DNA of 40,285 bases from a virus. This document shows, in pieces, positions 8,136 through 14,798 of this stretch (within the stretch, counting starts at the first letter, position 1; every line of letters begins with the position of its first letter). The translations under genes were made by a program, and so were the position numbers. The stretch covers positions 1-40,285 of IMG/VR virus record IMGVR_UViG_3300008627_000018. One strand, written 5' to 3'. The notes beneath the pieces were generated by a model. That model worked only from the letters and a program-made list of their open reading frames with translations. It made no database searches and was not told where the DNA came from.

Positions 8136-9131
8136 GTGATTGTTTATATGGGTGGAAAACGAAGAATGGCACCTTGGATACATAGTTTCATACCTACTGA
8201 TATTGAAACCTATGTTGAAGTGTTTGGTGGAGCTTTTTGGGTTTATATGAAAAGTGATGTAGATAAACCCTTAGCAACAAAACAACACATCTATAACGAT
8301 GTGAATCCCTACATGGTTAATCTTTATAGGTGTGCATCTAGTCCAAAACAATTCAGTAAATTTATTGATAGTAAGAATGTGCCATTACAATCTGGACCGG
8401 AGAAAAGCCCCCTTGATGAATGTCGTCAATTTTTTTATCAATGTAAGGACGATATGTTTGCAAGTACGTTTGCTATTTCAACTTTACGAAAAATCTTAGA
8501 AGACAAGTCTATTGTTAAGAAGGAGCGCAAAGCTTTAAATGAGACATTAGAATTTGCAAGAAAACGCAGAGTGGAGCTTAACGGTCAGATAAGCGATAAG
8601 TTTGGAGAGAAAATAAAAGCCGGTAGAAAAGATCAGATGGCTGCAGTACAATATGTTTTTCTTCTTACCAATTGTTTTTCGGGAGCTTCGGCTGTTGAGT
8701 CTACCTTTACAGATGATTCAAAAAAGAACACCTCTAAGTTTCATGCCTTTCATAAGAGATTGAGTGATGAAGATAATGTGCGCAGGTTAAAGAATATTAC
8801 TACCTGTGAGAATATGTCTTTTGAAGAAGTCATTGCTAAGTATGATTCACCTAAGACTTATTTTTATTGCGATCCACCTTATTGGAATACTGAAGAGTAT
8901 TATAGTTTACATGGCTTTGGAAGGGAAGAGCATTTTCAACTGAAGGATTGCCTCCATAATATGAAAGGTAAGTTTTCCCTTTCTTATTATGACTTTGATG
9001 GGCTAAATGATATGTATCCTAAAGATAAATATAAGTGGGAAACAAAAGAGTTTGTCAAAGCCTCCGGCGCTAAAGCCGGTGAATCACAAAGTATAGGTGA
9101 AGAAGTTTTGATTATGAATTATAGTTTATAA
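8136..9131 (+). CDS. D12-class N6-adenine DNA methyltransferase (Dam-like)
   Basis: This 331-residue enzyme shows the D12-class order of motifs: YMGGKRR near the N-terminus, SAM-binding EVFGGAF (28-34), NDVN, and catalytic DPPY near residue 246 in YCDPPYWNTEEYY. It would transfer methyl groups from SAM to adenine N6 in phage or host DNA, e.g. to protect against restriction. Start is GTG 8136, 7 nt after GAAAGAGG; ATG 8148 is an alternative that would remove part of the first motif. The recognition sequence cannot be read from the protein. Confidence 0.9.
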   Translation: MIVYMGGKRRMAPWIHSFIPTDIETYVEVFGGAFWVYMKSDVDKPLATKQHIYNDVNPYMVNLYRCASSPKQFSKFIDSKNVPLQSGPEKSPLDECRQFFYQCKDDMFASTFAISTLRKILEDKSIVKKERKALNETLEFARKRRVELNGQISDKFGEKIKAGRKDQMAAVQYVFLLTNCFSGASAVESTFTDDSKKNTSKFHAFHKRLSDEDNVRRLKNITTCENMSFEEVIAKYDSPKTYFYCDPPYWNTEEYYSLHGFGREEHFQLKDCLHNMKGKFSLSYYDFDGLNDMYPKDKYKWETKEFVKASGAKAGESQSIGEEVLIMNYSL

Positions 9132-9154
9132 AATATATATTTTTTCTTATATAT

Positions 9155-9171
9155 AGTTAACACATTTAACT
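9155..9171 (+). promoter_or_regulatory. Small inverted repeat before the 9188 gene
   Basis: AGTTAA (9155-9160) and TTAACT (9166-9171) form a 6-bp hairpin with a 5-nt loop, immediately upstream of GGAGG (9175-9179). It lies in the AT-only gap between the two methyltransferase loci and could be an operator or translational control element. A chance palindrome in AT-rich DNA is possible. Confidence 0.25.
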
Positions 9172-9187
9172 GTTGGAGGCAATGCCT

Positions 9188-9397
9188 ATGAAGACACTTA
9201 TTAAAAAGGTTATTGAAGAAAATGAACCACCCTCATCTTTTATTTGCCGTGTAGGTGACATCAAAGCAGTTGAGCTTGTGAACGCAGGCGAATGGCTTTA
9301 TACTTCTAAACTTCAATGGAAAACTGAAGTTAGAGATGCGAATAAAAAAGAAGAAACTCCCAAAAAGAAAACCAAGAAGAAAGGATTTGCAGAGTGA
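9188..9397 (+). CDS. Small hypothetical protein with Lys-rich tail
   Basis: A 69-residue protein. ATG 9188 is chosen because GGAGG (9175-9179) is 8 nt upstream; TTG 9173 and ATG 9182 are too close to it. The tail is a run of Lys/Thr (KKEETPKKKTKKKGFAE). Its stop overlaps the GTG start of the following methyltransferase (GTGA), suggesting coupled translation. Function is unknown; it may be a partner of that enzyme. Confidence 0.6.
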   Translation: MKTLIKKVIEENEPPSSFICRVGDIKAVELVNAGEWLYTSKLQWKTEVRDANKKEETPKKKTKKKGFAE

Positions 9398-9939
9398 AAC
9401 CGACAAGATCTAATAAAACGGGCCGATCTACAAAAGAGGATGTTGTCCAGACCCCAACCAGATCAGCACAGCTAATTGTCGATCACTTTAATCCAAAAGG
9501 CAGCGTACTTGACCCTTGTGCAGGTGCAGGTGCTTTCTTCAATGCGTTCCCGTCTTCGTGTGATCGGTTCAAATGTGAAGTGATGGAAGGTAGTGATTTT
9601 TTTGATTGGGAAAAACCCGTTGATTGGATTATCACCAATCCACCCTATAGCATTTATGATCTATTTTTATATCACGCTTTTGAAGTCGCAAACAATGTCG
9701 TTTTTTTCGCGCCTATAGCGAAAGGGTTTAAAAGCAACAAAGTATATAATATGGTAAAAGAATACGGGGGATTGTGTGAACTTGTTTATATGGGAGGGGG
9801 CAATAAGCATGGTTTTCGTGTAGGATTTCCTGTTGGCTGTTTGCACTACAAAAAAAACTATGTCGGGGATTGTCTTATGAGTGAAATAATCGAGACAAAT
9901 TTATCATTTGACTTTAGAAAGGAAAAGAAAAGTGAGTAA
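9394..9939 (+). CDS. Compact SAM-dependent adenine methyltransferase
   Basis: The 181-residue protein has the SAM-binding motif VLDPCAGAG (38-46) and the amino-methyltransferase motif TNPPYS (81-86). VQTP near residue 18 is typical of small phage N6-adenine methyltransferases. There is no separate target-recognition domain, so specificity is probably relaxed or uses another subunit. The start is GTG 9394, overlapping the upstream stop. Together with the D12 enzyme 300 bp upstream, this is a second DNA modification activity. RNA or protein substrates cannot be excluded. Confidence 0.82.
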   Translation: MKPTRSNKTGRSTKEDVVQTPTRSAQLIVDHFNPKGSVLDPCAGAGAFFNAFPSSCDRFKCEVMEGSDFFDWEKPVDWIITNPPYSIYDLFLYHAFEVANNVVFFAPIAKGFKSNKVYNMVKEYGGLCELVYMGGGNKHGFRVGFPVGCLHYKKNYVGDCLMSEIIETNLSFDFRKEKKSE

Positions 9940-10141
9940 TAAATATGTTACGGCAGCAGTTGCACATTTTGAAGGAAAGAAGTTGGAAGCCGAAGCTGTC
10001 CTTGATACTTATTTTAATAATTCAGTAGGTATTGGTGAGCATAGTGATTTGCCGTCAGAAATTTATAAGTGGGTAGATGGACTTGCTTCCGCAGAAGATG
10101 CTTTACTTGCTTTGGAAAGGTATGAGGATCGAAGCGAATGA
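9932..10141 (+). CDS. Small hypothetical protein
   Basis: A 69-residue product. The likely start is GTG 9932, 8 nt after AAAGGA (9918-9923), overlapping the methyltransferase end by 8 nt; an upstream TTG at 9908 lacks a Shine-Dalgarno. The sequence is helical (KYVTAAVAHFEGKKLEAEAV) without motifs. It overlaps the next small gene by ATGA. Confidence 0.6.
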   Translation: MSNKYVTAAVAHFEGKKLEAEAVLDTYFNNSVGIGEHSDLPSEIYKWVDGLASAEDALLALERYEDRSE

Positions 10142-10257
10142 TATATTGCATTTTATCTATTTATGCTATCAGTATTATAGGTGGCAGCATATGGGGTTGG
10201 TACTTGCATAATAAAGGTGAACTTATAAGCGACTACCCTTATAGTGATGGAATGTGA
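10138..10257 (+). CDS. 39-residue single-membrane-segment protein
   Basis: The ORF starts at ATG 10138, overlapping the upstream stop as ATGA, and ends at TGA 10255-10257, which overlaps the next ATG as TGATG. The product has one hydrophobic segment (ILSIYAISIIGGSIWGWYL, residues 5-23) and a short acidic tail. Tight coupling on both sides supports a real gene. It may interact with the membrane protein encoded next. Function is unknown. Confidence 0.55.
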   Translation: MIYCILSIYAISIIGGSIWGWYLHNKGELISDYPYSDGM

Positions 10258-10550
10258 TGTTTGAAGCATTATCTGTTATATTTATTATATTAACTATTGG
10301 CTTTGGAATCGCTCTTTATCGCTCTATAAATAGGTTAAGTTTTTATGAAGATATTTATGGCGATATGTATGGGCGATTAAGAGAGCTTAGTGATAATATA
10401 CAAGGAGTTATGTCGCGAGAGATATATAGCGATGATCCTGTAATAAGAAGCTTTATTGGTCAACTACAAGAAATAGATTATTATTTACAACAAGTAGATG
10501 AGAATTATAGATTTAATACTTTAGGTGAAGATGTAGATGAGTCTGGATAG
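10257..10550 (+). CDS. Small membrane-anchored hypothetical protein
   Basis: A 97-residue protein starting at ATG 10257 in a TGATG overlap. The N-terminal transmembrane helix (residues 5-20, LSVIFIILTIGFGIAL) is followed by an acidic, Tyr-rich cytoplasmic helical part with SDDPVIRSFIGQLQEIDYYL. The layout is common among small T4-like phage genes of unknown role. Its end overlaps the following gene by 14 nt. Confidence 0.65.
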   Translation: MFEALSVIFIILTIGFGIALYRSINRLSFYEDIYGDMYGRLRELSDNIQGVMSREIYSDDPVIRSFIGQLQEIDYYLQQVDENYRFNTLGEDVDESG

Positions 10551-10965
10551 ATTAAAAGAAATAAACTTATTTGAAGGTAAAACCTTAGATGAAATATTTG
10601 AGGTTATTTATAGTCAGTCTCTTGAAGAGAGAGAAGAAGCTATGAGTACTTTTAAAAAGTTTAAAGAGATGGTAGACGATAAGGAAGATCTTTTTATGTC
10701 TGGGGATAAGCCTCACCCGTATTTAGACTCTGCTCACAAGGCTACTGAAAATCTTATTAAAATGATTACAGCTTCTCATAAGCTGTTAGAGTTAGAATCA
10801 GAATCGCAAGATTCTGTTAATGCAAATGATATACTTGATTTGTTAGATAAGGAAGGAATTGCTCCAAAACGATTTATGCCTAAAGATAATGAAGAGAGTA
10901 AATCAGAACACGATTCTTCTATTGTTGAGTTTCCTAAACTGAGCGATAAAAAGAATAAGTCGTGA
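10537..10965 (+). CDS. Hypothetical acidic protein
   Basis: A 142-residue helical, acidic protein overlapping the previous gene by 14 nt. A central segment (HKATENLIKMITASHKLLELE) resembles an oligomerisation helix. The tail is charged and ends in Lys/Ser residues. I considered a small terminase subunit, but one helix similarity is not enough. It precedes the outer-membrane protein gene. Confidence 0.65.
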   Translation: MSLDRLKEINLFEGKTLDEIFEVIYSQSLEEREEAMSTFKKFKEMVDDKEDLFMSGDKPHPYLDSAHKATENLIKMITASHKLLELESESQDSVNANDILDLLDKEGIAPKRFMPKDNEESKSEHDSSIVEFPKLSDKKNKS

Positions 10966-10968
10966 ATG

Positions 10969-10982
10969 TCAACAAATGTTGA
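10969..10982 (+). promoter_or_regulatory. 14-bp palindrome upstream of the outer-membrane protein gene
   Basis: TCAACA (10969-10974) and TGTTGA (10977-10982) form a perfect inverted repeat with a 2-nt centre. It lies in the 54-bp gap before the outer-membrane protein gene. As DNA it resembles a dimeric repressor site; as RNA the 2-nt loop is too tight for the full stem. Speculative. Confidence 0.25.
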
Positions 10983-11019
10983 TGTAGAAATTTTATCCCT
11001 TTAAAAGGAGAAGATGTGT

Positions 11020-11643
11020 ATGAAGAAGTTTATCACAGCGATGGTAGCGGTTGCTACTTTGCTTATCGGCAATACAACAGCATATGCGAGTGCAGAGCTG
11101 TCGGTTGACGCTTTTAGTAGACACGTTTGGAGAGGTGCTGCTGGCCCTTCTGCAATTTCAATCCAACCTAGTTTGGATCTTGTGTCTGTTGATTCTAACA
11201 TTGGTGCTACTAGTATAAATATTTGGGGTCAGATTCCTATTAACGGTAATGATACTGAATATGATTTCACTCTCGCACAAGAAGTTGGCGAGTATGGTGC
11301 TGTTAGCCTTACCTCTTATTATTATGATGGTCCGTTTCTTGAATCGGATAGTCATGATATTGAAGTCGGTGTTGCGGTTTCGCACAGCGGTGCTGATTTA
11401 TTTGTAGGTAGGTTTGTTAGTGGTGATGATGTTAAGGATGATACTTATATTGAACTTGGATATGAGTTGGATGGCTATAACTTTCATATAGGTGCTGGTG
11501 ACGGCAGCTATACAGCTGAAGGTGATAGCTTCGCTCTTGTCAATGTTGGTGTAAGTGTTGAAACTGAAGGCGGCTACGGTGCTTCTTTCATTTACAATCC
11601 AGACTCGGAGACTTCATTTTTCGTAGTGTCTAAGTCTTGGTAA
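11020..11643 (+). CDS. Outer-membrane beta-barrel protein with signal peptide
   Basis: The 207-residue product has a classical signal peptide (MKKFITAMVAVATLLIGNTT, probable cleavage after AYASA). The mature part is rich in alternating Gly/Ser/Tyr/Val strands and ends in VVSKSW; a terminal aromatic residue is typical of proteins inserted by the BAM machinery. AFSRHVWRG near the mature N-terminus resembles a signature of small bacterial porin-like proteins. ATG 11020 lies 9 nt from GGAG (11007-11010); ATG 11014 is too close. An outer-membrane protein would act in the infected host's envelope (superinfection exclusion, uptake or lysis). Base composition is less AT-rich than its neighbours, hinting at acquisition from a host. 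Confidence 0.75.
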   Translation: MKKFITAMVAVATLLIGNTTAYASAELSVDAFSRHVWRGAAGPSAISIQPSLDLVSVDSNIGATSINIWGQIPINGNDTEYDFTLAQEVGEYGAVSLTSYYYDGPFLESDSHDIEVGVAVSHSGADLFVGRFVSGDDVKDDTYIELGYELDGYNFHIGAGDGSYTAEGDSFALVNVGVSVETEGGYGASFIYNPDSETSFFVVSKSW

Positions 11644-11649
11644 TATAAA

Positions 11650-12258
11650 ATGGCCGGTGTGGAAAAAGAATATTTGCTTGGTTTAGATATATCCACTTTC
11701 TGCACCGGCTTTTCTATTTGGAATTTAAACGAAAATAAGTTTGAAACTGCAGGACACATTCCCCTCAAAAATGTAAAAGATCTACACAGCAGAGTTAATG
11801 TTGTTTTTAAAGTTCTAGATGAATTAAATAATAATACTGATAAAATAACAGAAATAGTAATAGAGGATATAATCACAAAGTTTATCTCCGGAAAATCTAA
11901 TATAAAAACTATAATCACTCTTGCTTCCTTCAATGCTATTATACAAAGAAAAGCTTACGAGATGTTAGGCAAAGCTCCTACAATGATGAACGTGCTGCGC
12001 GCAAGAAATTTAAGCGATTGTAAAGTGCCGCGTGGTACAAATTCCAAGAACTTTATATTAAGAAGAGTGATAGAATTACACCCAGAGGTAAAACCTCTTT
12101 TACCTTTGATGAAAACTAAGAATGAATTTAGTAAGGAAGCCTTTGATGTGGCAGACGCTATTGTTGTGACGAGAGCAAGAGCCGCAGAAATAAACCCACC
12201 TCAATTAGAATTAGAAGTGCCTCCAAAACCAGAGCCTATTGAAGACTTACCCTTTTGA
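11650..12258 (+). CDS. RuvC-like Holliday-junction resolvase
   Basis: A 202-residue protein with RNase H-fold resolvase motifs in order: LGLDISTFCTGF (D13), EIVIEDI near 70, and a C-terminal DVADAIVVTRA near 173 that supplies the last acidic residues. The extra C-terminal tail is proline-rich (PPQLELEVPPKPEPIEDLPF). It would resolve branched DNA during replication and before packaging, a job done by endonuclease VII (gp49) in T4, so this is an alternative solution. The Shine-Dalgarno is weak and the gene follows the beta-barrel gene by 6 nt. Confidence 0.85.
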   Translation: MAGVEKEYLLGLDISTFCTGFSIWNLNENKFETAGHIPLKNVKDLHSRVNVVFKVLDELNNNTDKITEIVIEDIITKFISGKSNIKTIITLASFNAIIQRKAYEMLGKAPTMMNVLRARNLSDCKVPRGTNSKNFILRRVIELHPEVKPLLPLMKTKNEFSKEAFDVADAIVVTRARAAEINPPQLELEVPPKPEPIEDLPF

Positions 12259-12269
12259 AAGAAAAGTAA

Positions 12270-13052
12270 ATGCCTTTTTCGTTGCAACATAAATGTTTAT
12301 TTATACATATACCAAGAACGGGGGGTATATCTTTTACAAGATCATTAGGAATGGGCGCGCCTAATAAGATTTCAATTGCTCAAGATTTAAATGGTGATTT
12401 TGAATTACGACCTAAAGATGAAACACAGATCCCACTATCGGTTCAATTACATCATCTTTGTATGAAGCACGTACAATTGTTAGGGGTTTTGAATCATTCC
12501 TTACTTACTGAATCTTTTAAATGCGCATTTATAAGAAATCCTTGGGACAAATCCGTATCTGAATATTCTCATTATTATCATAAGTATTGTACAGATTTTG
12601 AAGATTATGTACATAGGTTAGAAAAAATAGTTTCATTTGTAAATGAAAATTTTGTTTTTGATTTTAATAATATTTTCTATAAGGAATATTCAGATTTAAT
12701 GATATCTACTTTCGGACTTGCCCCAACTTGGAAGGGTGAGGTATTTGAACAATCTTATATAAAAGATCACCCTTTTGCAAAGGAGTTAACATGGGTTGAT
12801 CCGCATTTTTTTCCGCAATATTTTTTTATTTATGATGAGTTTGGTAACAATTTAATGGATTTTATAGGAAGGTTTGAAAATTATAGAGAGGATGCTCAAA
12901 AGATTTTAGATCATTTAGAGGTTGGGCAATTAATTCATCATCTTAATTCTTCCAAACATTTGAATTATAGAGAGGTTTATAATTTAAAAACTAAAGATGT
13001 TATTTTTAATTTATTTAAAGAAGATATCCAAAGATTTGATTACACGTTTTAA
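12270..13052 (+). CDS. Sulfotransferase-family protein 1
   Basis: The 260-residue product has the PAPS-binding 5'-phosphosulfate loop FIHIPRTGGISF (11-22) and the 3'-phosphate motif AFIRNPWDKSVSEYS (86-100), the pattern of sulfotransferase family 2 (heparan/chondroitin-type). These enzymes move sulfate from PAPS to sugar hydroxyls. A second family member lies at 27519 beside glycosyltransferases. The central part (NENFVFDFNNIFYKEYSD) is divergent, and the acceptor is unknown. The promoter of the primase operon starts right after its stop. Confidence 0.78.
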   Translation: MPFSLQHKCLFIHIPRTGGISFTRSLGMGAPNKISIAQDLNGDFELRPKDETQIPLSVQLHHLCMKHVQLLGVLNHSLLTESFKCAFIRNPWDKSVSEYSHYYHKYCTDFEDYVHRLEKIVSFVNENFVFDFNNIFYKEYSDLMISTFGLAPTWKGEVFEQSYIKDHPFAKELTWVDPHFFPQYFFIYDEFGNNLMDFIGRFENYREDAQKILDHLEVGQLIHHLNSSKHLNYREVYNLKTKDVIFNLFKEDIQRFDYTF

Positions 13053-13060
13053 TTTAATGC

Positions 13061-13089
13061 TTGACTTTTTTTAATTAATTGCTTATATT
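13061..13089 (+). promoter_or_regulatory. Sigma70-type promoter of the primase/SbcDC operon
   Basis: TTGACT (13061-13066), 17 bp, TATATT (13084-13089), in the 68-bp gap before the primase. Spacing and -10 box are identical to the dnaE promoter at 1614, suggesting both replication units are transcribed together by host-type RNA polymerase. Confidence 0.78.
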
Positions 13090-13120
13090 ATAGGTAGTAA
13101 TTTTAAGAAAGGTTGTTGAA

Positions 13121-14056
13121 ATGAATAAACTAGATATTCTTGCCCAACATCTTGGGCATTATAAAACAATGGCAAACGCTAATCATTATTTTGAGTGTCC
13201 AAGTTGTCACCATCACAATCACAAACTTACTGTTAATATAGAAAAAGCTGTCTGGAATTGTTTCCACTGTCAAATAAAAGGACGCAGCTTTCTCTATCTT
13301 CTCAAACTTGCCGGTGTATCAAACCCCAATCAATATAAGAAACTTTTTAATGAAGAAGCTAAAAAGAATATTGAAGACATAGATAATATTTTTGGCAAAG
13401 AAGCTGTTAAAGAAAAGAAAATGTTGTTGCCAAAGGGATATGAAAATCTTTTTAGAAATATAGAAAAAGCTTTCTATAAGCCAGCCGTAGAGTATCTTCT
13501 GAAGCGAGGATTAAAAAAAGAAGATATATTAAAATATGATATACATTATAGTGTAAGTGATCAACGAGTATTATTTCCATCTTACGATAGAGAACATAAT
13601 TTAAATTATTATGTAGCGAGAAGTATTCAACCGTTTGAAAACTACAAGTATAAGAATGCCATGGCTTCAAAAAGAGAAGTAATCTTTAATGAGCATTTGA
13701 TTGAATGGGATAAACCTTTATATGTTGTGGAGGGAATATTTGATGCTATATTATCGCGTAAGAATGCTGTACCTATTCTTGGAAGCAATGTAGGTAAAGG
13801 TTCGTTGTTGTTTAAAAGGTTGTTACAGAACCATACAGAGGTTATTATTGCGTTGGATGCAGACGCTAAAAAGAAAATGTTTAAAATGATAAACGAATTA
13901 GTTAAATATAATATTCCCGTTACGTATGTGGATTGGAAGAGTGAGGAAAGAGATATAGCGGAAATGGGATCAGATAAATTTGAAGAGATAGTAACAAGCG
14001 GTAGTGTAAAAAGTTTTACGTTTGAAGATCAGATTAAAGAAAGGTTGTTTAGTTAA
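13121..14056 (+). CDS. DnaG/T7-type DNA primase (zinc finger plus Toprim)
   Basis: In this 311-residue protein a zinc-binding domain with C26-x2-C29 and C47-x2-C50 is followed by a Toprim domain: VVEGIFDAIL near 203 (catalytic Glu) and ALDADAKKK near 244 (DxD). It would synthesise RNA primers for lagging-strand DNA. No helicase domain is present, unlike T7 gp4. AAAGG (13108-13112) sets ATG 13121. The last codons lie inside a 26-bp repeat that reappears after the next gene. Before insertion of that gene, the stop codon would have overlapped the sbcDC ATG. Confidence 0.9.
   Translation: MNKLDILAQHLGHYKTMANANHYFECPSCHHHNHKLTVNIEKAVWNCFHCQIKGRSFLYLLKLAGVSNPNQYKKLFNEEAKKNIEDIDNIFGKEAVKEKKMLLPKGYENLFRNIEKAFYKPAVEYLLKRGLKKEDILKYDIHYSVSDQRVLFPSYDREHNLNYYVARSIQPFENYKYKNAMASKREVIFNEHLIEWDKPLYVVEGIFDAILSRKNAVPILGSNVGKGSLLFKRLLQNHTEVIIALDADAKKKMFKMINELVKYNIPVTYVDWKSEERDIAEMGSDKFEEIVTSGSVKSFTFEDQIKERLFS
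14031..14056 (+). repeat. 26-bp direct repeat, left copy (primase end)
   Basis: This copy encodes the last eight codons of the primase including its TAA and is identical over 26 bp to 14773-14798. The two copies are 742 bp apart and bracket the GIY-YIG gene. Confidence 0.95.
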
Positions 14057-14059
14057 CAT

Positions 14060-14779
14060 ATGGATAAAAAGTTTTGTATATATGAGACTTATAAAGTGTC
14101 ATGGCCTCTTCATAACTACATAGGGAAGACCTCCGTAGATAAAATAAATAATGGTTATATGGGGAGTGGGGTTTTAATTAATAGAGCAATCAATAAACAT
14201 GGAGTAGAAAATTTTAATATTAAAATACTAGAAGAATTTGAAAATGAAAATGATGCATATAATGCTGAAATAAATTATATATCATTAAAAAAACCGTATT
14301 ATAATATTCACCCTGGCGGATATATCAACGGGGCTATTACTATTCCTTCTAATGTAGATATGTTAGTCAAGGGAGAGAGGGAAAAAGGAAACAACAGGCC
14401 GATAGCCTCCACTTCTTTTAATTTGTTGTATAATAAAAACCTTTCTTCTGACGCTAAGATACTTTATATTTTATTGAAAAGTTTAAAAAATGATCAATGT
14501 TCTTATAATCGCGATGTGTTAAGTGAGCTTTTAGGAACTTCACTACATCGCATAAGAAAAGCTTTAAACGAACTTAAACGTATGGATTTAATTGAGCACA
14601 AGCACCGCCGTAATGGATTAACGGATATAATAAAAATAAAAAATAACATTATAGATGTTATAGATATAGATGTAGGAGAAACACTAGCTAGTTTGGAAGA
14701 AAAAAATTTCCGCTTACAAGAAATAATATGGGAAATAACACAGAAAGCTGCCCAAGCTTTTAAAACGTCTAAAGATTAA
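14060..14779 (+). CDS. GIY-YIG homing endonuclease with C-terminal winged-helix-like domain
   Basis: A 239-residue protein. The N-terminal GIY-YIG module shows CIYETY (6-11), NYIGKTS, GYMGSG, and Asn/His-rich segments ending in KPYYNIHPGG near residue 90. The C-terminal half contains an HTH/winged-helix-like region (SDAKILYILLKSLKNDQCSY, then LLGTSLHRIRKALNELK) that probably binds the target. Free-standing homing endonucleases cut an allele lacking the gene and spread by repair. It sits between primase and sbcDC with the 26-bp repeat on both sides, so neither neighbour is broken. Confidence 0.88.
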   Translation: MDKKFCIYETYKVSWPLHNYIGKTSVDKINNGYMGSGVLINRAINKHGVENFNIKILEEFENENDAYNAEINYISLKKPYYNIHPGGYINGAITIPSNVDMLVKGEREKGNNRPIASTSFNLLYNKNLSSDAKILYILLKSLKNDQCSYNRDVLSELLGTSLHRIRKALNELKRMDLIEHKHRRNGLTDIIKIKNNIIDVIDIDVGETLASLEEKNFRLQEIIWEITQKAAQAFKTSKD

Positions 14780-14798
14780 AGAAAGGTTGTTTAGTTAA
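14773..14798 (+). repeat. 26-bp direct repeat, right copy (sbcDC leader)
   Basis: Identical to 14031-14056. Here the same bases contain the endonuclease stop (TAA 14777-14779), an AAAGG Shine-Dalgarno-like element and the A of the sbcDC ATG (14798). Confidence 0.95.

Larger units (their letters stand above)
14057..14798 (+). mobile_element. Homing-endonuclease insertion unit
   Basis: Removing 742 bp (one repeat copy plus the endonuclease gene) restores a continuous primase end directly joined to the sbcDC start as TTAATG. The unit therefore carries the gene plus a second copy of the target sequence that supplies a new ribosome-binding region for sbcDC. There are no terminal inverted repeats or transposase. 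Confidence 0.75.

Noticed and set aside
9173-9187. TTG 9173 as start of the small gene before the second methyltransferase
   Set aside because: It would place the start inside or before the GGAGG element; ATG 9188 has the correct 8-nt spacing.
10537-10965. Small terminase subunit candidate
   Set aside because: One helix resembles gp16-like subunits, but length, charge and position far from the large terminase do not support it.
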